Shown in pieces: positions 55,520 through 64,000 of a stretch of DNA of 64,000 bases. Position 1 is the stretch's first letter. Every line of letters starts with the position of its first letter. The notes beneath the pieces are model-generated. The model saw only the letters and a program-made list of their open reading frames with translations. It was not told the DNA's origin and made no database searches. Source of the stretch: Schizophyllum amplum (taxonomy: Eukaryota > Basidiomycota > Agaricomycetes > Agaricales > Schizophyllaceae); assembly GCA_007026445.1 (NCBI GenBank), contig VDMD01000002.1, positions 992,001 through 1,056,000 on the forward strand, in the 5' to 3' direction. The translations under genes and the position numbers were made by a program.

Positions 55520-56739
55520 TCACCTGGTGTGGTCCCGGTCGCCGGTGCTGACCCAGCTCGACGCTGAGAACGAGATATCGCTCCCGGTCTCCAGCTCATC
55601 ATCCCAAGAAGATATGTTGGACGGCGCGGGGGACTGTATGCGGCTCAAGTCCGACGTGGCACGAGAGCTCGATGTGGGGCGCGAGTCCGCTCGGACAGCA
55701 GGCGTGTAATCCTCGTCGTCGGACATGGAGAACACAGTTCCCGGTGCGCTGGCGTAGTTGGAGGTGGACAGCACAGACGATCCCGCGAGGATATCATGTC
55801 CCGACGCGAAGGGGTCGCGCGCAGGGACAGGCGGGCTGGCGTCGGGGAACGAAGCGAAGGAGGACGTCGGCGACGGCGCACGTGAAGACATCACGGTCTC
55901 TGCACGGGAAGAAGGCCGGCTGGATACTATGGAATGAACACGAGACGAGGCTACCGATGGGGCCCGGGACAATGAGGATGCCGACATGATGTCAAGGTCG
56001 ATCGACAATGCGAGAGGATGAGACAACGACAGAGACTGAACGTCACCAGCTTGAGACTGCGGGGCGAACACGATCTGTGGCTGCGCTATATTCTCTGCAG
56101 GGAGATCCTGGAGAAGGGGAGACGGGGAGGGCAGGTCACGAACGGACGGCGCGGGCGTTGGCAGTCCCCGCGAGGAGGGCGTGTTCGAGCGGGAGGTGGG
56201 TGACAGCGGGTCGCAAATGACGTGCGTCGCCACTGTCCTTGCCGGCGTCGGTATCATGGGCTCGAATGAAATCTACACCCATCAATCAGTAACGCCACTG
56301 AACCTCGAGGCTTGACAACTCACATCGTCGATGCTGCTGTGTAGCTGAGGCTTCCTTTGCCTCAACGTGCTCCGTTCGACCTCCTTGCGCCATTCGTGGA
56401 CCTCCTTAGTGACGAGCTGCTCTAGTTCGAAAGTCTTCTTATCGTCCAGGTCATTGGCAGCGGTGCTGTCACTCCTCTTGTCGTCTAGACCATCCGTGTC
56501 GAAGAAGGGTACTTCGTACGGTCTGTTCAGAGTACGGAAGCGGGATCTTCTTCTACGTTCGAGGAATTCCTCTGCCCATTGCTCTATCTTGGGTGCAATG
56601 TGAGGCTCGTAGACGAACTGGTGGCGATACATGAATGAGAGCGCTTTCTAAACCTGATTGTACCACATACCTCCTTGAAAGCGAGCCCAGCAGCGACCGT
56701 GCCAACAATCGCGAGAACATAGACCGCGGGGGTAGGCAT
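55520..56739 (-). CDS. N-terminally membrane-anchored Ser-rich protein, unknown
   Basis: The ATG at 56739 opens MPTPAVYVLAIVGTVAAGLA, a single N-terminal hydrophobic anchor or signal. A 53-base intron (GTATGTGG to CGCCACCAG) joins LAFKE to FVYEPHIAPKIEQWAEEFLE, then a charged helical region (LEQLVTKEVHEWRKEVER), another intron, and a C-terminal half rich in Ser, Pro and Ala with phospho-site-like runs (SRAPSVASSRVHSIVSSRPS). The end DDELETGSDISFSASSWVST is acidic. The helical middle may form a coiled coil. I do not recognise the family; a type II or tail-facing-cytosol membrane adaptor is a reasonable guess. Divergent from the TVP38-like gene, 623 bases away. Confidence 0.7.
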
Positions 56740-57362
56740 AATGAGCTCCTGGTAGTGATGGGAAGATACAAGAAGGATGAGGTGAGCCCCCTCACCCGGC
56801 TTGCATCCGGCCCTCCGGGTCATTCATCATTCTGGTCATGTGCTATGGTTAGGGTTACGCAATTTGCCGATGTTGAACTTCCCAGAAGCAAACTCTCACC
56901 CTGTTCTTGAACGCCCTCTCAGATCATCTTGACTTGGAAACATTGTTGGACTTTTAGTCGTTTAAACATGCCAAGCTGAATACAGTACAACGGAAGAAAG
57001 ACTCCGCCGTAGTTAGACTTTTAGAGCAGGCCTTCGTCCCCGTAAGTTAGATATATCCCGTGAGGTGAACGGGTCTACTATATACTTGCATTGTCCAAGA
57101 GCAAGATGTGTTCGTCTGAGGAGCTCTTTTGGGGTCTTCACTGCCCACCTCGATCCCGAGACCTCGGAGGCGCGTCCTCGACTCCTCGGCAGTCTCCATA
57201 TGTCATCCGTGATGACATGAGCAAATTTACACGCGGTTCGCCATCAACGGTGTTGCGCTTCCAGACCCGCTTGTGCAATCTTCCTCTTGCCCTCATCGTC
57301 GTCGTCGCCGTCGTCGCCGAGCTTTCGTTTGCACAACAGCAGAGACAGATATTCCTCGTGGA

Positions 57363-59161
57363 ATGACAGAACTCGCCCCAGCAGATTCAGGCTCGCCTTC
57401 ACGGACCCGCGCATCGTCAAACGTCCGTCCCGCCATCACCATCGACACCCTCGGCCGGCGCCGCTCAGGGTCTCTCCTCCAAGTGCTATCGCAGGTTGCA
57501 GCAGCGCCCGAACCGCGTGCGGAGGACACTAGCATCGATCAGCGTCCGCCTTCCGACGACAAGGCGGCCCTCGCAACACTGTCATCGCGTCTCTTCTCCT
57601 GGTTCCACCTTCCGTCGAGGCACTCCCTCGACTGGTCCACGCCCTCGTCCCCGCGCTCCAGTAGAAGCTCACAAGAAGAGTTTATTCTCCCCATGTCTTC
57701 GTCGGCCGCCAAGACGTCCTTCTCCGAGGAGGAGCTGCGCGCGCAGGACGCGTCTGAGTCGTTCATGTGGCATCTCGGAATTCCCACCTTCCACTCTCCC
57801 ATTCTTGTCGTCATGCTCTTGTTCCCGCTGTCCTCCATCCTCATCGCCGTGGCCGTGTCCACGCTTCCGGTCACGTTCGCCTGGCCGCGGACGCTGCAGG
57901 ACCTCGCGCAATTAGGACGCGACCTGCACGCCTACTCCCAAAGCGGGCCGGGCGAGCTCGCGCACGTCCTCGGCGTACTATCAGCTACCGCCGTCTGGAA
58001 ACACGCATGGTCTATACCGGGCAGCGTGATCTGGGTTCGTCGCGCAGTCCATCGCTTACCTCCTAATCTCACTGGCTCCACAGAACGTCCTCGCTGGTGC
58101 CCTCTTCTCTCCCCTGCTTGCCACCATCCTCCTCACCCTCCTCACCACGCTGGGATCGCTGTGCTCGACCCTGCTTGCGACACCCCTTGCTCCCATCATC
58201 ACCTACCTATTTCCCCGGGCATTGGAACTCACCCGGCAAGCTCTTGGAGACATGCCTGCACCTGCTGATGAGAAAACACCCAATCTGATACGGCCCGCCT
58301 TGTCGCGGATACCGTCAGCCGAGGAGGCGTCATATCCGCCGCTGACGGTTACCCCACCGTCCAGGGTGGCAACCCCCGTGAACGACGCCTTCGAGGAGAA
58401 ACAGCTGGAACCAGCACCGGTGACGAACAACACGCCTACCTGGATACGGCTATCCATTCTGCGCTTGATAGGTGTCGTCCCCTGGTCGGGCATCAACATT
58501 GCCTGCGGGGTTTGCGGAGTCAGCCTGTGGGACTGCATGCTCGGCAATCTCGTCGGAAGCCTGCCATGGACAGCAGTGACCTGTCAGGTATGCGGCCAAA
58601 CTTCACAGTACATGCACTGCAACTGACTGTGTCCAGGTCGGTGACATCCTGCAGACGTTCGCCTCAAATTCCAACAACACGGACGCAATGACGTTGTCAT
58701 CGCTATTGGCCTCGCGGGAGATTATCGTCAAGCTCATCCTCTTGAGCGTTCTCTCCTTAGCACCCATTCTTGGACGCGACTGGCTCAGGGCATGGGCATC
58801 GGGTGAGACGTCGCAGGGCGTCACCGATTCCCCATCGGGCACGGCGTCGCTCGTGCCGTCCGTCATGTCCACGCCCATGCTCGCCTACGCCATCCCGTCC
58901 TTCGTGTCGAACGGCATTCCCGCATTCGCGCAGCCCGACCAGGGGCGCCAGCCCGGCGAGCGGGAGTGGCAGTGGCGACGATGGTTCAGGACGCTGGCGC
59001 CGATCCAGCGCGCGCACGAGTGGGTAAATCAGGACGACGTGCAAGGGTGGCGGCGGACGCTTCGGGACCGCCTCGGGCAGCCCACGCCGCGGCAGAACGA
59101 TGCGCACGAGCTGCGGACGCTCGTCGACGAGAAGCGGCGAATGGAGGACTGGGAGAATTAA
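57363..59161 (+). CDS. TVP38: TVP38/TMEM64-family (SNARE-associated, VTT domain) membrane protein
   Basis: A Golgi or ER membrane protein of the DedA/VTT superfamily; relatives include lipid scramblases such as TMEM41B. Three exons: 57363-58034, 58084-58587 and 58637-59161. Start MTELAPADSGSPSRTRASSN, a disordered N-terminus of about 150 residues. Then FHSPILVVMLLFPLSSILIA (helix), GSVIWNVLAGALFSPLLATI, whose N-x-L-A-G-x-x-F motif is the VTT entry loop, and VVPWSGINIACGVCGVSLWD followed by GSLPWTAVTCQVGDILQ, the second conserved VTT loop. More helices and a charged C-terminus ending MEDWEN complete it. The long N-terminal extension and an insertion of about 80 residues before the second loop are larger than in yeast Tvp38. 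Confidence 0.85.
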
Positions 59162-60006
59162 TCGTCTCTGATCTCACGCTGTTGTTTTCTGCTTGCAAAT
59201 ATCCTCTCCCATCTACTGCACATACTGACGATCCCGGCACGCCTAATCACGACCTGACTCTACACCGCACCGCACCGACGTCCCATCTTCCACACCTCCA
59301 TCGGCCCCGACAAATTTACCTGTCCCTCCACTTCCACGGCCCTACACCTCTACATCCCGCTCTTATGCATGCATCTACAAGCTCATGGCGACTTATGGAA
59401 ACGACGACAACCGGCTAGAAGGAAATCCCAAGATGTATATGTACGCTACTTATATCCTTTCGTTTTTTGCGGCGCGTGGGGGACCACTACTAACACTCCC
59501 GCGGCTGCTAGTACTACTCCCGCACTGCTTCCTTCGTCGTGGGACGGCCCTCGGTAGACTACCTCCGCGCTGGGAGACTACCACCGCGCTCGGAGGGGCT
59601 GCTGCTGTGCTGTACGACTCGCATAATCACTTCCCTCTCTCGCGGAGTCGGTTTATACATTATTTATATCCCTTTTCGAGATTTATAAGATGCATTTGGA
59701 TTATGGGAGCAGTGTGAGGACGCGAAGATCTTGGACTGCGAACGCAACTGGGAAGGTATGCATTGTCATCGGACGGAGACCTTGAGAGACGGACGCTCGG
59801 ACTGGCTTCCCCGTCCATGGTGATATCGTTCACTTCAAGAATGCACGACATTGGCATAACGAATGAGTTATAGTCGACAGGCGTCTAGGGATAATTGCAC
59901 TAGTCGCGGGAACCAGGCAAAAGCAGGCATTAGTAGATGCAGCGGATAATTTACCAAAAAGCCTGGATGTAAGTACACGTATCGTCAAGTCAATGCGCGG
60001 TCATTG
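59162..60006. other. Intergenic between convergent genes, nothing supported
   Basis: It probably contains the 3' UTRs of the TVP38-like and BTB-like genes. Frames of 60-150 codons occur on the plus strand after 59161 but are continuations or shadows with low-complexity content. Confidence 0.45.
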
Positions 60007-61723
60007 TCATATCCACCCCGAAGGCGGCGGCGTGCGGATCGTTGGGGGTTTGCTCGAGCTACGCGGTGGTGGGCCAATGGACGGCGGGTGACCAGTGGAT
60101 GCTCGCCCCTTCGAGTGCCCCGTAGACGACCGTGGACTTGCAGGGTATCTGCCGCTCTCGCTGGGAGTGGGGGGAGATCTGACGCCAGCTTCGAGTCCCC
60201 GGTCATCTCTTCCTCGATCGTCCCTGGGTATGTTGGTGAACCCAAGCCCTGCGCGCTCAAGCCCACCCGCGCGCTCGAGACCGGTCTTCTCCGCTAGCGC
60301 GGGAAGGCTGTGGACGGATGCGTGCAGGCTTTGGTGGGAGCCGATGCAGGTCGCGCTCGCGTTGCTACCGCCGCGCTGATGCGTGCGTGGCGGTGGAGCG
60401 CGGTGCATGTGGCGCACTTCGTCCACGCAGAGCCTGTAGAGCGACTCGAGGTCGAGATAGAGGGCCTCGTCGCGTAGGTCAAGAAGGGCGTCGAGCTCAG
60501 CGCGGGGGGAGACTTGAGATAGAACGCCTCGTGGCAATGTTTCTGGCGGTCCGCCTGGTTCCTCGGGAGTGCGTAAGTAGGCAAGTACGTGTTCGTATCT
60601 AGAGCATGCATGTCAGTAACAGCAGTTTCCGCGAATAAGCGACTCACGGGGAGCTTGGTCGGTCGAGAAATATATGGACATGAGATGCCACCTCACGCAT
60701 CAAGCCCATCGAGGTGAGGTGGTTGCGATACGTTGACATGTCGTCGCTGTAGACCGATACCTCCGAGGTACCTTGCTTGGGGAACAGAGAGGCAAGGTAA
60801 TTCGCCAAGTGAGAGGGACGAGAGAATATTGTCTCCGCAGTTGTCCGATACGTCTTGGTACATGTCTCTAGCGTCACAATCACCTTGCCCATATCCGAGG
60901 TCGGGGTGCCAGAGAGTTCAGAGACAAGAACGGGTTTGAACGGAGGTGGCGCAGGTGGGGGTGGCGCGCTTGGTAGAGGCGGCGTGACGCTCTCTGATAT
61001 GGAGGCTACGAGCAGCGGGGCAGGAGCAGGCTTCAACTGATTTGGACGTGGCGAGGTACCAGCCGCTGGTCCCGGTACTGGCGAAAGCATCGGGGAGGGG
61101 GGTATGGACGCGGGGGGCGGCGGTGGACGTTCGGGCATGGGAGGATGTGAACGCATGGTAGGGTCCTGGTCTTCAGGCTCCGCCTCCGCGAGCTCCTCGA
61201 CATACAGGTCCTCATCCTCCTCATCCTCGTATGGCAGAGGTGGCAGGGGGATGTGTGTCTTCTTTGGGGACACAGACGCTTCCGTACGTTCGTTCCTGCT
61301 AGAGAATTTTCTCCGTAGCGCCAACTGCTTTCCAAGCTCGGAGAGAGGTTCTGCCTGCGCCTGCTGCTCGCTCTGCAGGCGGACATGTGTCCTGTGCAAA
61401 GCTTCCTCTGGAGTGCTGACCACAATGGCTCCGCCACCGAGGACTCCAGTGCGTTCCGAGCTACGCTCTATGGAACGCTCCGACTTGTCGTCGCCGCGAT
61501 GACCATGTCGTCCCGGGCTGGTGGATTGTTGTGTGGATGAACGCGAGAGCCAGCCCATGGGGTTCGTGATCGATGGGCGCGTCTTGTGTCCCTTAGTGGG
61601 CAGAGTCCTCGGAGACGTTGGGAGCTCGGGCGTGGAGGGGAACCCATGCCGCGTTGAGAAGCTGGTGGACTGCCACTCGTCCGCGCGCGTGTTCGGAGAA
61701 CGTGAATGTCTGGTCGACGACAT
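60007..61723 (-). CDS. BTB/POZ-like (T1-type) protein with Pro-rich N-terminal region
   Basis: Two exons: 61723-60648 and 60598-60007. Start MSSTRHSRSPNTRADEWQST. The N-terminal 240 residues are disordered, with Ser/Arg runs, an acidic patch (DEEDEDLYVEELAEAEPED) and Pro-rich stretches that could bind SH3 or WW domains. A domain follows with KVIVTLETCTKTYRTTAETI, LANYLASLF, VHIFLDRPSSP/YEHVLAYLRT and ELDALLDLRDEALYLDLESL. This is the plan of a BTB/POZ or T1 tetramerisation fold: first strand, Phe-LDR-x-P, helix, then a three-helix end. A Ser/Pro tail with RGRDD-type repeats (DDRGRDDRGLE) ends at 60007. Likely an adaptor, partner unknown. Divergent from the gene at 61934. Confidence 0.72.
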
Positions 61724-61933
61724 GGATGATGGTGGTGGGTTGCAAGCTGCGGTCAGCTTTGCTGGGTATTGTCGTGGGAATGGTATCTAGATAGGCAGCG
61801 AGAACAAAAGCATGATCAGAGTCGGGAAAGCAGTCAAACAATAGACACTGATCCCGAGGAAGCTATCGATCAACATGGCCCAATACCAATTTGAGGCAAG
61901 GCCATTGTTCTGTGTCTCACACTCTACTCTATC

Positions 61934-62536
61934 ATGGACGCAACCTCGAAGTATCAAGAGGCTCTCCCGCTCGCTCTCCTCGCTCACGCGCCGGGACTAT
62001 GCGCCACGCATGTCACGCGATATCGGCGCACGGAAGCGTCAATGTCTGCCCGAGACTTTTGTCCCAAGTGCGGCTCTTACGCCTTCGAAGGCTCGTGCAC
62101 GATCCGGGTCTCTCGAAGTCGTTCCCAAGCTGGCGAACATAACACCTCACGGTCCATATTGAAAACATGCGGCACGTGTGAATGGGAGGACGCGCTGGCA
62201 ATCGACCGTAGCAATGCACCTGCTTTCCCTCGACGGAAGAACGGCAGACGGATTGCTACACCGCAAAAAGATGTGCCATCTCGTCCGAAAATGGATGCTG
62301 CGCCATTCGTGTCCCTACGCAAAGATGCAATTACCAGACTGCCCGACGTTCCGCCGGCGCAGACGAAGTCCGTCGCATCGAACACCTCAGTGCCCCCATC
62401 GACATCGCGGCCCCGACCGAGGAAAAAGAAATCGTCTGCACTGCAAGAGATGCTCGCCAGAAATAAACAGACACAACCTCCAGAAAGCGGTTCTTCAAGC
62501 CAAGGAAGACTCGCTGCTTTCCTCAGCGACCTATAG
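61934..62536 (+). CDS. RNase P/MRP Rpr2/Snm1-like zinc-ribbon protein
   Basis: A single exon of about 200 residues. Start MDATSKYQEALPLALLAHAP, helical. The zinc ribbon is CPKCGSYAFEGSCTIRV, then CGTCEWEDAL, a CxxC...CxxC pair about 40 residues apart, preceded by a short helix (ALLAHAPGLCATHVTRYRRT) as in Rpr2/Snm1/Rpp21. The C-terminal half is basic and disordered (RPRPRKKKSS). These proteins bind the catalytic RNA of RNase P or MRP. The ribbon spacing and N-terminal helix fit Snm1/Rpr2 better than other zinc ribbons, but the family is too short for a firm call. It lies 210 bases from the BTB-like gene, head-to-head. Confidence 0.62.
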   Translation: MDATSKYQEALPLALLAHAPGLCATHVTRYRRTEASMSARDFCPKCGSYAFEGSCTIRVSRSRSQAGEHNTSRSILKTCGTCEWEDALAIDRSNAPAFPRRKNGRRIATPQKDVPSRPKMDAAPFVSLRKDAITRLPDVPPAQTKSVASNTSVPPSTSRPRPRKKKSSALQEMLARNKQTQPPESGSSSQGRLAAFLSDL

Positions 62537-62804
62537 CGTGATGCCTCTATAGAGAAGGTGCGCCTCTCAAAAGGGTACGAACTCCGGTACGAAGGTCGCT
62601 GACAGTAAACACCAGACTGTTAACTTGGGAAAGCCCCCATCACACTTCCGGCCGTGGACCAATAACTGCCTGCGTCTCCAGCGATACGGAGACGCGGCCA
62701 CAGTCGCAGCACACTGGAAGGCAAGTTGGTTAGCCGGCAATCGTCAATTACTGTATGATGATAATAAGCGATAGATCTAAGGGAATTGCAGGTATAAGAT
62801 AGCG

Positions 62805-63967
62805 CTATACATCGAGAGGGTATGCTAGACACCAAGCCTGCAGGAGTACGTCAGCTGTCGGAAGAATACAACTTCGGAGAACAACGCACTTCTTCTTGCT
62901 ATGCTCATACACCACATACGATATCGAGACCGACGGTATGACCTGTTACCACAATCAGCTCATGATGCCAGCCCAATCGGGCCACATACCTTTGCCAACG
63001 TAGGGAAGAGACCGCGATAAAACCCGCGCCAGCCTTCCCGATTATACGTCGTGATGATCACGTCTTGCACGCCGGTGTACTTCTGAGGATGCCCGCTGGA
63101 TCCGCTGGCCTGCAAGCGCGTGCGCACAAGGTTGAGCGGGTACACGCTCGTCGCTCCAATGCTACCGGACACGCTCCCGAAGGCGAGCAAGGATAACACG
63201 CTTGGGTCGTGCCCCGTCGACCGCATGTATGCCAGTTTCAATGCCTCGAACGTGGACATGTCTATTGCAGAATACGGGAACACGCCAATGAGGCCGATCT
63301 GAGTGACTTTTTGAGACGGCGAATAACGAGGAGAGATATAATGTACGCACGGTGAGCCCCCGATAGAACGCTCGATAGCCGCCTAGTGTCCATAGATTTG
63401 TCACGGCCTGCTTAAGGGTACGTCTTGAGTCGCCAGTGTTGCTCATCATTTGCGTCTGGCAATTCATGAGTAAAATGCCAAGCAGAGTTACAAAAGTATT
63501 CACCTTCAAGGTTTCGATAGGATATATACCTGTAGGTCAGGTCATCAGTGTTTTCAGTGCATGGGCGGAGCGAAAACTCACTCAGCTGGGCGCTGATGCC
63601 ACCGAGGCCTCCACTGAGGAACCGACTCGTTCCACTGATATTTCGCGAGTCGTCGACGTGGTCAACATAAGTTGCGAAAAATCGTTTCTGTGGCATGTCG
63701 GTTCATCGCTATGCAGACAGAAGTGTGCGGCACTCACTGCAGACTCATAGGTGAAGAATTTGATGGCGCTTTCCGGAAAGATCTTCGCGACGCTAAGGCC
63801 GTTACCCGTCCAGAACCCGAGGACACCCCCTTCGACGTATATGCGGGAAGCGGCACGGAAGATGGTGCGTAATGCGTGGTACCCAGGTGTAGGAACGCCG
63901 GCAACCTTCACGCCGCCTAGGTCTGGTGGTCGAGTGATAAGAAATATCTTTAACCGATCGAAGGGCG
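62805..63967 (-). CDS. Mitochondrial ATP-Mg/Pi-type carrier, 5' end outside window
   Basis: An inner-membrane transporter of the mitochondrial carrier family, related to SCaMC and yeast Sal1. The exon at 63967 begins in the first signature PFDRLKIFLITRPPDLGG, followed by GYHALRTIFRAASRIYVEGG, FWTGNGLSVAKIFPESAIKF, then SGGLGGISAQ, SIYPIETLKTQM, GGYRAFYRGLT, GVFPYSAIDMSTFEALKLAY, GSVSGSIGATSVYPLNLVRT and EGWRGFYRGLFPTLAK, joined to VIPSVSISYVVYEHSKKK near the end. Three P-x-D/E-x-x-K/R signatures are visible (PFDRLK, PIETLK, PLNLVR). Any N-terminal EF-hand region lies past 64000. The last exon runs to a stop at 62805, about 30 residues longer than is usual. Confidence 0.85.
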
Positions 63968-64000
63968 CTGTGCATGTTCTTGATACTGTCGCGCGTCAGC

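Noticed and set aside
61787..61987. Small hydrophobic open frame on the minus strand (66 codons)
   Set aside because: It overlaps the start of the zinc-ribbon gene on the other strand and the promoter of the BTB-like gene; most likely a shadow.
1..64000. tRNA genes, rRNA, CRISPR arrays, bacterial-type operons
   Set aside because: No T-loop plus acceptor-stem pattern was seen by eye, and the intron-rich eukaryotic gene structure excludes bacterial features. A tRNA scan would be decisive and was not possible here.

Overview
The window is nuclear DNA of a filamentous basidiomycete, probably an Agaricomycete (polypore-like). Genes are dense and lie on both strands. Most are cut by many short introns (about 45-65 bases, GT-AG with a few GC-AG), and some exons are only 14-21 bases long. 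Several proteins belong to families I know only from mushrooms. All gene models were built by eye from reading frames, splice sites and family motifs, so start and stop coordinates are more reliable than internal exon edges.

Layout. 0-4.2 kb: an RNA polymerase I initiation factor (RRN7) whose two largest introns are packed with degenerate tandem repeats. 6-8.6 kb: a long low-complexity coiled-coil protein. 9-15.8 kb: an accessory zone with three copies of a dispersed repeat, a head-to-head pair of basidiomycete-only proteins and a helical unknown. 15.6-18 kb: the RNA exonuclease REX3. 18.3-21.8 kb: two tandem ceramide synthases. 22.5-28.2 kb: a short-chain dehydrogenase and two tandem Mss116-like DEAD-box helicases. 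28.4-33 kb: an F-box-type protein and a secreted GPI-anchored cupredoxin. 33.2-36.2 kb: a large transposase-like protein of a mushroom multicopy family, with a hairpin/MITE-like element upstream. 37-38.2 kb: a frameshifted metallo-beta-lactamase-fold pseudogene. 38.3-39.9 kb: a third ceramide synthase, on the minus strand. 40.7-46.3 kb: ribosomal protein eL36, casein kinase II beta, a fluoride exporter and 3-ketodihydrosphingosine reductase. 47-64 kb: a small membrane protein, VID27, an RTA1/RSB1-type transporter, a Nudix CoA pyrophosphatase, a membrane-anchored Ser-rich protein, a TVP38-type membrane protein, a BTB-like protein, an Rpr2/Snm1-like zinc-ribbon protein and, cut by the window end, a mitochondrial ATP-Mg/Pi-type carrier.

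How the genes may work together. Most are ordinary housekeeping genes with no operon logic. The exception is sphingolipid metabolism: 3-ketodihydrosphingosine reductase, three ceramide synthases and a transporter of the family that contains the yeast long-chain-base exporter lie within about 35 kb. Several neighbours are head-to-head over short intergenic gaps (for example the fluoride exporter and the ketosphinganine reductase, 88 bases apart), so shared promoters are likely. I saw no tRNA, rRNA, CRISPR array or complete autonomous transposon.
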